From Burkholderia cenocepacia (GTDB taxonomy: Bacteria; Pseudomonadota; Gammaproteobacteria; Burkholderiales; Burkholderiaceae), in contig NZ_UAQZ01000001.1 in assembly GCF_900446215.1 (NCBI RefSeq), positions 248,001 through 312,000 of the forward strand: 64,000 nucleotides of DNA, given 5' to 3'. Under the pieces are notes generated by a model. The model saw only the letters and a program-made list of their open reading frames with translations, did not search any database and had not been told where the DNA came from. Of this stretch, positions 19,907 through 28,543 are shown piece by piece. The translations under genes were made by a program, and so were the position numbers. Every line of letters begins with the position of its first letter. Positions within the stretch are counted from its first letter, which is position 1.

Positions 19907-19990
19907 CGAAATTCGGGTTGATTCAGCGCAAAAAATGCCGGATCGCCTGAAAACGGCCGGCCGCGTGACGGGATGGGCGGCGCCCGCGTG

Positions 19991-20509
19991 TCAGTGGGCC
20001 TTGGACGACGGCTCGGCGGCCGCCGACACCTCGTCCGGCTCCGGCGCCGCACGCACGAGCGCGACCGGGCGAATGCCGAGCAGCGCCACGAGCGGCGACG
20101 CAGGCTCGGCCAGTTCGCCGATCGTGTGACGATCGAGCTCCGCGAAGAAGGCATCGCGCGCGGCCGCGAGCACGCCCTTCAGCCGGCACTGCGGCTCGAT
20201 CACGCAGCCGCGCGACTCGCTGTCGTCGGGCGAAAAGCAACCGACCAGCGCGAAGTCGTTTTCGGTCGCCCGCACGACCTGGCCGACCGTCAGTTGCAGC
20301 GAATCGGCGAACAGCCGCAGCCCGCCGTTACGGCCGCGAACGGTGTCGACCCAGCCCAGCTCGCCGAGCTGCTGCACCACTTTCATCAGATGGTTCTTCG
20401 AGATGCCGTAGGCGTCCGAGATCTCCTGGATCGTCGCGAGCCCCTCGCCGCGCACGGCCAGGTACAGCATCACGCGCAGCGAATAGTCGGTGTAGTCGGT
20501 GAGTCTCAT
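19991..20509 (-). CDS. nsrR: Rrf2-family regulator, NsrR-like nitric oxide sensor
   Basis: This 172-residue protein has the Rrf2 winged helix (MRLTDYTDYSLRVMLYLA at the N-terminus, recognition region ISKNHLMKVVQQLGELG at about 36-52). Three cysteines C91, C102 and C108 lie in the positions that ligate the iron-sulfur cluster in NsrR and IscR. Nitric oxide destroys the NsrR cluster and relieves repression. The divergent truncated haemoglobin gene at 20763 is the kind of target expected. The C-terminal tail (from about residue 145) is longer than in the E. coli protein. IscR is a less likely alternative because no isc genes are nearby. Confidence 0.85.
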   Translation of the reverse strand: MRLTDYTDYSLRVMLYLAVRGEGLATIQEISDAYGISKNHLMKVVQQLGELGWVDTVRGRNGGLRLFADSLQLTVGQVVRATENDFALVGCFSPDDSESRGCVIEPQCRLKGVLAAARDAFFAELDRHTIGELAEPASPLVALLGIRPVALVRAAPEPDEVSAAAEPSSKAH

Positions 20510-20634
20510 GAGCGAATACGGAAAAGATCGATCGTGCCCCGATTACCTGAACCGAGCCGATCGCGATGCGTGCAGGGGCCGATCGATGGTGCCGTTGCGC
20601 GGCCCCGGGTTGCCGGGATCGCGTGCGCGCAATA

Positions 20635-20649
20635 AGATGCGTGACATCT
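20635..20649. promoter_or_regulatory. Candidate operator between nsrR and the truncated globin
   Basis: AGATG-CGTGA-CATCT is an inverted repeat with half-sites like those of NsrR boxes (AAGATG/CATCTT), but with a shorter gap than the usual 23-bp NsrR palindrome. It lies about 115 bp before the globin start. The binding protein is therefore uncertain. Confidence 0.4.
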
Positions 20650-20762
20650 ACACGTTTTCCAGGGGTTATTGGACGCTATTTTGCGTCAAAATCCGGCCGG
20701 CGTCCTGCTCGTCACCCGTGCCGCCGCGCCGTCGCTGCCCCGATCCACCGGCCATTTTCGTC

Positions 20763-21323
20763 ATGACTGCCCTGCCCGCCTCGCCCGAATCCGCACCGGC
20801 CCGCCCCCGCGACGCCGAGCCGACCGAAGACAACATCCGCGATCTCGTCTACGCGTTCTACGACCGCGTGCGCGCCGATCCGCTGCTCGGACCCGTGTTC
20901 GACGCGAAGCTGGCCGGCCGCTGGGACGATCATCTGCCGAAGATGGTGACGTTCTGGTCGAGCCTCGTGCTCGGCACCAAGGGCTATCGCGGCAACGTGC
21001 AGCAGGCGCACCAGCCGCTCGACGGGATCGAGCCGGCCCACTTCAGCCGCTGGCTGTCGCTGTTCCTGAAAACCGTCGAAGCGCGCTACGCGCCGCCGGC
21101 GGCGCTCCGTTTCATGGAGCCCGCGCTGCGGATCGCGCAGAGCCTGCAGTTGAGCCGGTTCGGCTGGGATTACCAGATTCCGCCCGAGCAGCAGGCGCTG
21201 CTCGACGCGATCGCGCCGCGCCGTCGCGACGCGGGCGACGATCCGCACGCGTTGCCGTCGCGGGCCCGCGGCGAGCCGTTTCCGACCAAGATCATCGGGC
21301 GCAGCGTCGACCCGGACGCGTAA
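20763..21323 (+). CDS. Truncated haemoglobin (group III-like)
   Basis: This 186-residue protein has the truncated globin core at residues 25-150. The helix B region is LVYAFYDRVRADPLLGPVFD, the probable proximal histidine is H83 in the NVQQAHQPL context, and a conserved Trp is W97. Group III globins of Proteobacteria are linked to nitric oxide or oxygen chemistry at low oxygen. The divergent NsrR-like regulator suggests nitrosative stress induction. A disordered N-terminal extension (1-20) and a C-terminal tail of about 30 residues lie outside the fold. The start at 20763 was chosen from the MTALPAS N-terminus just before the conserved core. A longer in-frame start at 20499 runs into the neighbouring gene's promoter region. 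Confidence 0.85.
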   Translation: MTALPASPESAPARPRDAEPTEDNIRDLVYAFYDRVRADPLLGPVFDAKLAGRWDDHLPKMVTFWSSLVLGTKGYRGNVQQAHQPLDGIEPAHFSRWLSLFLKTVEARYAPPAALRFMEPALRIAQSLQLSRFGWDYQIPPEQQALLDAIAPRRRDAGDDPHALPSRARGEPFPTKIIGRSVDPDA

Positions 21324-21385
21324 CGCCCGTCACCCGCGGCGCTCGCGCGCATGCGGCACATCGCCGCATCGTTCGCGCGCCGCGC

Positions 21386-21862
21386 TCAGCGCCGCGTGTT
21401 GCCCGACTCGACGCCCCAGCGCGCGAGCGCGGCGTCGTCGGTGCTGCGCGCATCGACCCAGCGCTCGCCGTCGGGCGTCGTTTCCTTCTTCCAGAACGGC
21501 GCTTCGGTCTTCAGGTAATCCATCACGAATTCGCACGATGCAAACGCATCGCCGCGGTGCGACGCGACCGTCGCGACCATCACGATCTGGTCGAGCGGCA
21601 ACAGCCTGCCGACGCGATGCACGATCGCGACGTCGATGCCCGGCCAGCGCCGGCCGGCCTCGGCCGCGATTTTCTCGAGCGCCTTCTCGGTCATTCCGGG
21701 ATAGTGCTCGAGCTCCATCGCGGCGACCGACTCGCCTTCGTTCAGGTCGCGCACCGTGCCGACGAAGCACGCGACCGCACCGATCTTCGGGTTGCGCGCC
21801 CGCAATGCCGCGACTTCGGCATTCAGATCGAAATCGTCGGTCTGGACTCGTACCGTTGCCAT
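21386..21862 (-). CDS. moaE: Molybdopterin synthase catalytic subunit
   Basis: This 158-residue protein has the MoaE signatures: GAVACFVGTVRD at about 28-39, MELEHYPGM near 50, the HRVGRLLPLDQI stretch near 82-93 and the catalytic lysine region KTEAPFWKKE near 117-126. It adds two sulfurs, carried on MoaD, to cyclic pyranopterin monophosphate. It lies 10 bp downstream of moaD in the operon moeA-moaD-moaE. It is convergent with the globin gene. Confidence 0.97.
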   Translation of the reverse strand: MATVRVQTDDFDLNAEVAALRARNPKIGAVACFVGTVRDLNEGESVAAMELEHYPGMTEKALEKIAAEAGRRWPGIDVAIVHRVGRLLPLDQIVMVATVASHRGDAFASCEFVMDYLKTEAPFWKKETTPDGERWVDARSTDDAALARWGVESGNTRR

Positions 21863-21872
21863 CGCCCGGCCC

Positions 21873-22130
21873 TCAACCGCCCGTCACCGGCGGAAAGAAC
21901 GCGACCTCGCAGCCTTCGGTGAGCCGCGTGTCGGGATCGGTCATCTCGTGGTTGCACGCCATGCGCAACGCGCGCCCTTCGGCGAGCGTGTCGGCCCACG
22001 CGCCGCCGCGCACGCGCAGCCACGCCCGCACGTCGCCGACGGTCGTCACGCCGTCCGGTACGGTGGCTTCTTCATCGGCGACGCCCAGCGCTTCGCGCAC
22101 GCTTGCAAAAAATTTCAGCTGAATCTTCAT
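21873..22130 (-). CDS. moaD: Molybdopterin synthase sulfur carrier subunit
   Basis: This 85-residue ubiquitin-like protein opens with MKIQLKFFASVREALG and ends in Gly-Gly (PPVTGG), the C-terminus that is adenylated and then thiocarboxylated for sulfur transfer. It forms the heterotetramer with MoaE. The start at 22130 begins directly with the first beta strand. moeA ends 19 bp upstream and moaE begins 10 bp downstream, so the three genes form one unit. Confidence 0.96.
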   Translation of the reverse strand: MKIQLKFFASVREALGVADEEATVPDGVTTVGDVRAWLRVRGGAWADTLAEGRALRMACNHEMTDPDTRLTEGCEVAFFPPVTGG

Positions 22131-22149
22131 GGTTCGGGAAGCCGTCGCG

Positions 22150-23397
22150 TTACGACAGCAGTTCGGAAAACGGAATGAAACGCACGGTCTCGCCGGCGCT
22201 GATCGCATGCTGCGGCGGATTGTCGATCAGGCCGTCGCCCCAGACCGTCGACGTGAGCACGGCCGAGCTCTGGTTCGGGAACAGGTCGAGGCCGCCGGCC
22301 GCATTCACGCGCGCACGCAGGAATTCGTTGCGCCGGTCGCCCTTGCTCTGCGAAAAATCGGCACGCAGCGACAACGCGCGCGGCGCGACGTCGCGCACGC
22401 CGGACAGGCGCAGCAGGAACGGCCGCACGAACAGCAGGAACGTGACGAAGCTCGAGACCGGGTTGCCGGGCAGCCCGATGAAATGCGCGTCGGCGCGCTC
22501 GTCGCCGCGGCGCACGGCACCATACGCGAGCGGCTTGCCGGGCTTCATCGCGATCTGCCACAGCGCGAGCCGCCCTTCCGCCTCGACGGCCGGCTTCACG
22601 TGATCCTCGTCGCCGACCGACACGCCGCCGCTCGTCAGGATCACGTCGTGATCGCGGGCGGCCTCCCGCAGCGTGTCGCGGGTCGCGGCCAGCGAGTCAG
22701 GCACGATGCCGTAGTCGGTCACGTGACAGCCCAGCCGCTCCAGCAGCCCGCGCAGCGTGAAGCGGTTCGAGTTGTAGATCGCGCCGGGTTTCAGCGGCTC
22801 GCCGGGCATCGTCAGTTCATCGCCGGTGAAGAACACCGCCACGCGAATCCGCCGCGCGACCGACAGCTGCGCGCAGCCGACCGATGCGGCGAGACCCAGC
22901 GCCTGCGGCGTGAGCCGCGTGCCGGCCGGCAGGATCACCGCCCCCTGGCGGATGTCCGCGCCCTGCGCGGTGATCCATTCACCGGCCTTCGGCGTGTGCA
23001 GGATCTCGACCGCGTCGCCGTCGGCCGACGCCTGCTCCTGCATCACGACCGCGTCGGCGCCGGGCGGCACCGTCGCGCCGGTGAAGATCCGCGCGGCCGT
23101 GCCGGCCGCGAGCGGTTGCGCCGGATGGCCAGCCGGAATGCGCTGCGACACCGGCAACCGCCGATCGCCGTGCAGCAGGTCGGCGACGCGCACCGCATAG
23201 CCGTCCATCGCGCTCGTGTGCATTGGCGGCACGTCGAGCGGCGAGCTGACGTCGGCCGCCAGCACGCGGCCGAGCGCGTCGAGCGTGGCGACGGTTTCGG
23301 CGCCGGGCAGCGGCTTCGCGGCATCGAGCAGCGCGGCGAGCGCCTCGGCGGTCGACAGCATCGGCGCGCGCGGCGCCGCGGGATTCGGGTTCGACAT
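22150..23397 (-). CDS. moeA: Molybdopterin molybdenumtransferase
   Basis: This protein of about 415 residues inserts molybdate into adenylylated molybdopterin. Signatures include the DVPPMHTSAMDGYAVR stretch, the metal-binding region TSGGVSVGDEDHVKPAVE, and the GNPVSSFVTFLLFVRP block. The C-terminal domain IV ends VRFIPFSELLS. The ATG at 23397 (MSNPNPAAPR) was preferred. An upstream in-frame start at 23433 would add 12 non-conserved residues, and neither has a strong ribosome binding site. It is the first gene of the moeA-moaD-moaE unit and lies 247 bp downstream of thrC, past a strong terminator. Confidence 0.95.
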   Translation of the reverse strand: MSNPNPAAPRAPMLSTAEALAALLDAAKPLPGAETVATLDALGRVLAADVSSPLDVPPMHTSAMDGYAVRVADLLHGDRRLPVSQRIPAGHPAQPLAAGTAARIFTGATVPPGADAVVMQEQASADGDAVEILHTPKAGEWITAQGADIRQGAVILPAGTRLTPQALGLAASVGCAQLSVARRIRVAVFFTGDELTMPGEPLKPGAIYNSNRFTLRGLLERLGCHVTDYGIVPDSLAATRDTLREAARDHDVILTSGGVSVGDEDHVKPAVEAEGRLALWQIAMKPGKPLAYGAVRRGDERADAHFIGLPGNPVSSFVTFLLFVRPFLLRLSGVRDVAPRALSLRADFSQSKGDRRNEFLRARVNAAGGLDLFPNQSSAVLTSTVWGDGLIDNPPQHAISAGETVRFIPFSELLS

Positions 23398-23565
23398 CGA
23401 TGGAATCGGGGATCGTTGGAATCGAACCGTCATTGTAGCGACGCCGTCACGCGCACGCGCGATATGGCGAGCATGCGAAGACTGTGATCGGCGCGAACGC
23501 GCGGGTCTGGCACTTGTTTCGCGGGGAGAACGATGCCCGGATGCCGAGCCCGCGAACCAAACGAA

Positions 23566-23610
23566 ACGGCCGGAACCCCGATCCGTTCGACGAATCGGGG
23601 TTCCGGCCGT
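23566..23610 (-). terminator. Strong hairpin terminator downstream of thrC
   Basis: A perfect 17-bp stem (23566-23582 with 23594-23610) and an 11-nt loop lie 35 bp after the thrC stop. On the minus strand the stem is followed by TTTCGTTT. It separates hom-thrC from moeA. The rest of the gap up to moeA shows no gene. Confidence 0.8.
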
Positions 23611-23644
23611 CCTGCGCTGCCGGGCCTGCGGGCCCGGCCGTGCG

Positions 23645-25096
23645 TCATGCGCCCGTATGGGCGGCGATGAAGTCCTTCACCTGCTGCGCGTCGGCCTTCA
23701 CGACCTCGAAGCGCTGCGGCAGCGCCTCGAGCCCGTCGAATGCGGCCGGCCGCTCGGCTTCGCGGTCGAGCGCTTCGCGGATCGTCTCGCCGAACTTGAT
23801 CGGCTGCGCCGTCTCGAGCACGACCATCGGCACGCCGGCTTCCAGGTGCTCGCGCGCGACCTTCACGCCGTCGGCCGTATGTGTGTCGATCATCGTGTCG
23901 TAGCGCGAGAACACGTCGCGGATCGTCGCGATGCGGTCGGTGTGGCTGCTGCGGCCCGACACGAAACCGAATTCGGCGACGCGCGCGAAATCGCCGCTCG
24001 CCGCGAGATCGAAGCCGCCCTTCTCCTCGACGTCGCGGAACAGCTGCATCACGCGGGCCGGATCGCGGCCGAGCAGGTCGAACACGAAGCGCTCGAAGTT
24101 CGACGCCTTCGAGATGTCCATGCTCGGGCTGCTCGTGTGATAGGTGTTCTCGGCGCTGCGCACGCGATACGCGCCCGTGCGGAAGAACTCGTCGAGCACG
24201 TCGTTTTCGTTGGTCGCGACCACCAGCTTCGCGATCGGCAGCCCCATCATCCGCGCGATGTGGCCCGCGCAGACGTTGCCGAAGTTGCCCGACGGCACCG
24301 TGAACGACACGCGCTCGTCGTTGGACTGCGTCGCCGCGAAGTAGCCCTTGAAGTAGTAGACGACCTGCGCGACGACACGCGCCCAGTTGATCGAGTTGAC
24401 GGTGCCGATCTTCTGCTGCGCCTTGAATGCATGATCGTTCGACACGGCCTTCACGATGTCCTGGCAATCGTCGAACACGCCTTCGACCGCGAGGTTGAAG
24501 ATGTTCGGATCCTGCAGGCTGAACATCTGCGCCGTCTGGAACGCGCTCATCTTCTTGTGCGGCGACAGCATGAACACGCGCACGCCGGCCTTGCCGCGCA
24601 TCGCATACTCGGCCGCGCTGCCGGTGTCGCCCGACGTCGCGCCGAGGATGTTCAGCGCTTCACCGTGCTTCGCGAGCGTGTACTCGAACAGGTTGCCGAG
24701 CAGCTGCATCGCCATGTCCTTGAACGCGAGCGTCGGGCCGTTCGACAGTTCGAGCAGCGACAGCGCCGCGCCGTGCTCGGTGCCGAGCGTCTTCAGCGGC
24801 GTGATGTCGGACGCGTTCTCGCCGTGGCGCGTGTTGCTGTACACGGCGGCCGTGTACGTGCGGCGCGTGATCGCGCGCAGGTCGTCGGCCGGCACGTCGT
24901 CGCAGAACTTCGACAGGATCTCGAACGCGAGATCCGCGTACGACAGCGTACGCCAGCGCGCGAGCTCGTCGGCCGACACCTTCGGATACTCGGCAGGCAG
25001 GTAGAGCCCGCCGTCCTTCGCGAGACCGCCGAGCAGGATGTCGGAGAACGTATGGCGCTCGCCGATGCCGGCGCCGCGCGTGGAAATGTAGTTCAT
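23645..25096 (-). CDS. thrC: Threonine synthase
   Basis: This 483-residue PLP enzyme converts O-phosphohomoserine to threonine. It opens with MNYISTRG, typical of the class found in Gram-negative bacteria, and carries the PLP lysine K126 in PTLAFKDMAMQ. The downstream glycine-rich phosphate-binding segment ATSGDTGSAA is present. The length fits the family. It is preceded by hom with a 12-bp gap, so the last two steps of the threonine branch (with thrB elsewhere) are cotranscribed. Confidence 0.98.
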   Translation of the reverse strand: MNYISTRGAGIGERHTFSDILLGGLAKDGGLYLPAEYPKVSADELARWRTLSYADLAFEILSKFCDDVPADDLRAITRRTYTAAVYSNTRHGENASDITPLKTLGTEHGAALSLLELSNGPTLAFKDMAMQLLGNLFEYTLAKHGEALNILGATSGDTGSAAEYAMRGKAGVRVFMLSPHKKMSAFQTAQMFSLQDPNIFNLAVEGVFDDCQDIVKAVSNDHAFKAQQKIGTVNSINWARVVAQVVYYFKGYFAATQSNDERVSFTVPSGNFGNVCAGHIARMMGLPIAKLVVATNENDVLDEFFRTGAYRVRSAENTYHTSSPSMDISKASNFERFVFDLLGRDPARVMQLFRDVEEKGGFDLAASGDFARVAEFGFVSGRSSHTDRIATIRDVFSRYDTMIDTHTADGVKVAREHLEAGVPMVVLETAQPIKFGETIREALDREAERPAAFDGLEALPQRFEVVKADAQQVKDFIAAHTGA

Positions 25097-25108
25097 GTCG
25101 TCCTCGGC

Positions 25109-26437
25109 TCAGTTCAGCGCTTCCATGCGCAGCTTCGTGACCTTCGAGACCACCGTCGCCAGGCTCTCGATCTGCGCGATCGCCGCGTTGACGTTCTTCT
25201 CGACCGTCTCGTGCGTGATCAGGATGATGTCGGTCTCGCCATTCGCGCCGTCGATCTGCTCCGATTCCTTCTGCAGCAGCGCGTCGATCGAGATGCCCGA
25301 TTCGGCGAGGATGCGCGTAATCGCGGCGAGCACGCCGGTCTGGTCGGCGACGCGCAGGCGCAGGTAGTAGCCGCTCGTCACTTCCTCGATCGGCAAGATC
25401 GGCGTGTTCGACAGGCTGTCGGGCTGGAACGCGAGATGCGGCACGCGATGCTCGGGGTCGGCCGTGTGCAGGCGCGTGACGTCGACGAGATCCGCGACGA
25501 CGGCCGACGCGGTCGGCTCCGCGCCCGCGCCCTTGCCGTAGTACAGCGTCGTGCCGACTGCGTCGCCGTGCACGACGACCGCGTTCATCGCGCCCTCGAC
25601 GTTCGCGAGCAGGCGCTTTTCCGGAATCAGCGTCGGGTGCACGCGCAGCTCGATGCCGTTTTCGGCGCGGCGCGTGATGCCGAGCAGCTTGATCCGGTAG
25701 CCGAGCTCTTCCGCGTAGCGGATGTCGGTCGCGTCGAGCTTGCTGATGCCTTCGACGTACGCACGGTCGAACTGCACCGGCACGCCGAACGCGATCGCGC
25801 TCATGATCGTCGCCTTGTGCGCGGCGTCGACGCCTTCGATGTCGAAGGTCGGATCGGCTTCCGCGTAGCCGAGCTCCTGCGCGGCCTTCAGCGCGGTCGC
25901 GAAGTCGAGCCCGCGGTCGCGCATTTCCGACAGGATGTAGTTGGTCGTGCCGTTGATGATGCCGGCGATGTACTGGATGCGGTTCGCGGTCAGGCCTTCG
26001 CGCAGCGCCTTGATGATCGGGATGCCGCCGGCGACGGCCGCCTCGAACGCGACCATCACGCCCTTCTCGCGCGCGGCTTCGAAGATCTCGGTGCCGTGCA
26101 CCGCGAGCAGCGCCTTGTTCGCCGTCACGACGTGCTTGCCGTTCGCGATCGCGCGCAGCACGAGCTCGCGCGCGATACCCGTGCCGCCGATCATCTCGGC
26201 GATGATCGCGATCGACGGATCGTCGACGACCGCGTTGAAATCGTCGGTGATCTGCGCGGCGGCGGCGTCACCGCCGAGCGCAGCCTGCGCCTTGGCCGGG
26301 TTGCGCACGGCAATGCGCGCCACCTCGATGCCGCGCCCCGCGCGTCGCTTGATTTCTTCCTGGTTGCGGCGCAGCACCGTGAAGGTGCCGCTGCCCACCG
26401 TGCCGAAGCCCAACAGGCCAACTTTGATCGGTTCCAT
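25109..26437 (-). CDS. hom: Homoserine dehydrogenase
   Basis: This 442-residue monofunctional enzyme reduces aspartate semialdehyde to homoserine. It has the NAD(P) motif GLLGFGTVGSG at about 8-18, the catalytic-domain block GIINGTTNYILSEM near 205-220 and a C-terminal ACT domain from about residue 355 (YYLRLRVADQTGVLAAITRI). The ACT domain probably mediates threonine feedback. It is 53 bp downstream of the aminotransferase gene and 12 bp upstream of thrC. The aspartokinase is separate. Confidence 0.98.
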   Translation of the reverse strand: MEPIKVGLLGFGTVGSGTFTVLRRNQEEIKRRAGRGIEVARIAVRNPAKAQAALGGDAAAAQITDDFNAVVDDPSIAIIAEMIGGTGIARELVLRAIANGKHVVTANKALLAVHGTEIFEAAREKGVMVAFEAAVAGGIPIIKALREGLTANRIQYIAGIINGTTNYILSEMRDRGLDFATALKAAQELGYAEADPTFDIEGVDAAHKATIMSAIAFGVPVQFDRAYVEGISKLDATDIRYAEELGYRIKLLGITRRAENGIELRVHPTLIPEKRLLANVEGAMNAVVVHGDAVGTTLYYGKGAGAEPTASAVVADLVDVTRLHTADPEHRVPHLAFQPDSLSNTPILPIEEVTSGYYLRLRVADQTGVLAAITRILAESGISIDALLQKESEQIDGANGETDIILITHETVEKNVNAAIAQIESLATVVSKVTKLRMEALN

Positions 26438-26490
26438 GCTGCGTGTGATCGATGAGTAAGAAGTAGTGAGTTCCGTGTGGTCCTGCCCGC

Positions 26491-27729
26491 TCAGACCGAA
26501 TGGCGCTTGCGGTAGCCGTCGAGGAAGCGTGCGATCCGGTTGATCGAATCGGTCAGGTCGTCGAGGTTCGGCAGGAAGACCACGCGGAAGTGGTCGGGCG
26601 TCGTCCAGTTGAAACCCGTGCCCTGGACGAGCAGCACGCGCTCCTCGAGCAACAGGTCGAGAATGAACTGCTGGTCGTTCTGGATCGGATAGAGCTTCGG
26701 GTCGAGGCGCGGGAACATGTACAGCGCGGCCTGCGGTTTCACGCAGGTCACGCCCGGGATCGACGTCAGCATGTCATACGCGAGTTCGCGCTGCTTGTAC
26801 AGGCGCCCGCTCGGCACGATCAGCTCGTTGATGCTCTGGTAGCCGCCGAGCGCCGTCTGGATCGCGAACTGGCCGGGCACGTTCGCGCACAGGCGCATCG
26901 ACGACAGGATGCCGAGCCCCTCGAGGTAATCCTTCGCGCGCCGGCGGTTGTCGCCGCCGAGGCCCGACACGGCCATCCAGCCCGCGCGGTAGCCGCACGA
27001 GCGATAGCTCTTCGACAGGCTGTTGAACGTGACGGTGATCACGTCCTCCGACAGCGCACCCAGCGCCGTGTGCTCGAGGCCGTCGTAGACGATCTTGTCG
27101 TAGACCTCGTCGGCGAACACGATCAGCCCGTGCTGGCGCGCGATCTCGAGCAGCTCCAGCAGCAATTCGTCGGAATAAAGCGCGCCGGTCGGATTGTTCG
27201 GGTTGATCACGACGATCGCCTTCGTGTTCGGCGTGATCTTGCGGCGGATGTCGTCGAGATCGGGCATCCACGCGTTCTGCTCGTCGCACACGTAGTGCAC
27301 CGGCGTGCCGCCCGACAGGCTCACGGCCGCCGTCCACAGCGGGTAGTCGGGCGCGGGCAGCAGCACTTCGTCGCCGTCGTTCAGGAGCGCCTGGGTCGCC
27401 ATCACGATCAGCTCGGACGCGCCGTTGCCGATGTAGATGTCGTCGAGGCCGACGCCGACGACACCCTTTTCCTGCGTGTAGTGCATCACGGCCTTGCGCG
27501 CCGAGAACACGCCCTTCGAATCCGAATAGCCGGACGACGCCGGCAGGTTGCGGATCATGTCCTGGATGATCTCGTCGGGCGCGTCGAAACCGAACGGCGC
27601 GAGGTTGCCGATGTTCAGCTTGATGATGCGGTGGCCTTCTTCCTCGAGGCGCTTCGCGTGCTCGAGCACCGGGCCACGGATGTCGTAGCAGACGTTGAGC
27701 AGCTTGTTCGACTTCTGAATCGGTTTCAC
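26491..27729 (-). CDS. alaA: Glutamate-pyruvate (alanine) aminotransferase
   Basis: This 412-residue class I PLP aminotransferase is highly similar in recalled sequence to E. coli AlaA (start KPIQKSNKLLNVCYDIRGPV). It has NPNNPTG at 176-182 and the PLP lysine K240 in SLSKSYRSCGYRAGW. It makes alanine from pyruvate and glutamate. In Burkholderia it is often just called a PLP aminotransferase or alaT/alaC. The GTG at 27729 was chosen: an AGGA site lies 11 nt upstream and the conserved N-terminus begins there. The in-frame ATG at 27855 adds 42 Arg/Pro-rich residues that look like untranslated leader. Confidence 0.93.
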   Translation of the reverse strand: MKPIQKSNKLLNVCYDIRGPVLEHAKRLEEEGHRIIKLNIGNLAPFGFDAPDEIIQDMIRNLPASSGYSDSKGVFSARKAVMHYTQEKGVVGVGLDDIYIGNGASELIVMATQALLNDGDEVLLPAPDYPLWTAAVSLSGGTPVHYVCDEQNAWMPDLDDIRRKITPNTKAIVVINPNNPTGALYSDELLLELLEIARQHGLIVFADEVYDKIVYDGLEHTALGALSEDVITVTFNSLSKSYRSCGYRAGWMAVSGLGGDNRRRAKDYLEGLGILSSMRLCANVPGQFAIQTALGGYQSINELIVPSGRLYKQRELAYDMLTSIPGVTCVKPQAALYMFPRLDPKLYPIQNDQQFILDLLLEERVLLVQGTGFNWTTPDHFRVVFLPNLDDLTDSINRIARFLDGYRKRHSV

Positions 27730-27886
27730 GACGACACGGTTCCTGGGTTGGCCTTGCGGCCGGGGGGACGGGATCAAAACTGGAAAGCGGCCGGTCTGTG
27801 CGCGCTGTCTAGACTGGGAAAAAGCGGCGGTCGGACGCGGCTTGTGGCGACGCACGACGCAAGTGGCGCCCGGGGGCGACCAAAAA

Positions 27887-27897
27887 GTTATAATTTA
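27887..27897. promoter_or_regulatory. AT-rich divergent promoter core
   Basis: The plus strand has a perfect -10 hexamer TATAAT (27889-27894), and the minus strand reads TATAAC at the same spot. It lies between the divergent alaA (start 27729) and MTH938-like (start 28046) genes. No good -35 box is evident on either strand, so the strand of use is unresolved. Confidence 0.5.
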
Positions 27898-28045
27898 GCG
27901 GATTTTGGCCGACTTTCGCAATGCACCATAGCCGCGCCGGGCCCGCGCCGTCAGGCGTCCCCGCGTGCCCGGGCGCGCGAAACCGGCCAGCCGGGCCCGC
28001 ACGGCCCGGCCAATCCATTCCCCTACGGAACCGCGGAATACCGAT

Positions 28046-28420
28046 TTGAAACTGCACCAGGACGCGAGCGGCGCGCTCAACACCGTCACCGGCTACGGCC
28101 CCGATTATGTCGACGTCAATCTCGAACGCCACGAAACGAGCGTCATCGTGCTGCCCGGCGCGCCGGTCCAGGCCTGGCCCGTGTCGTCGTTCGACGCGCT
28201 CGCGCCCGAGCATTTCGCGATGCTGCTCGAGCCGACGCCCGAGCTCGTGATCTTCGGCAGCGGCGCGCGGCTGCGCTTCCCGCACCCGCGGCTCGTCGCG
28301 GCGCTCACCGCGCAGCGGATCGGCGTCGAAACGATGGATTTCCAGGCCGCCTGCCGCACCTACAACATCCTGATGGCCGAGGGCCGCAAAGTCGCCGCCG
28401 CGCTCTTAATTGAACGTTAA
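28046..28420 (+). CDS. MTH938/DUF498 domain protein
   Basis: This 124-residue protein begins at a TTG (28046) with a GGAA site 8 nt upstream. Starting there gives LKLHQDASGALNTVTGYGPDYV, the normal beginning of the family, whereas the in-frame ATG at 27965 adds a Pro/Arg-rich segment. The core has VIVLPGAPVQAWPV and LVIFGSGARLRFPHP. It belongs to the MTH938/NDUFAF3-like family; eukaryotic relatives assist complex I assembly. The bacterial role is unknown. It is upstream of arnT by 123 bp on the same strand, but a functional link to lipid A modification is not shown. Confidence 0.85.
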   Translation: MKLHQDASGALNTVTGYGPDYVDVNLERHETSVIVLPGAPVQAWPVSSFDALAPEHFAMLLEPTPELVIFGSGARLRFPHPRLVAALTAQRIGVETMDFQAACRTYNILMAEGRKVAAALLIER

Positions 28421-28543
28421 TCCCCGATGCGGTAAAACTCGGGCCGGCGCAGCGGGTCGATCCCCCGATCGGCCCGGCCAGGCCGCCCGCCCCCGGCGCC
28501 ACCCGCCGGCGGCCCGTCACAACAACCAACAGGCTGAAAACCC

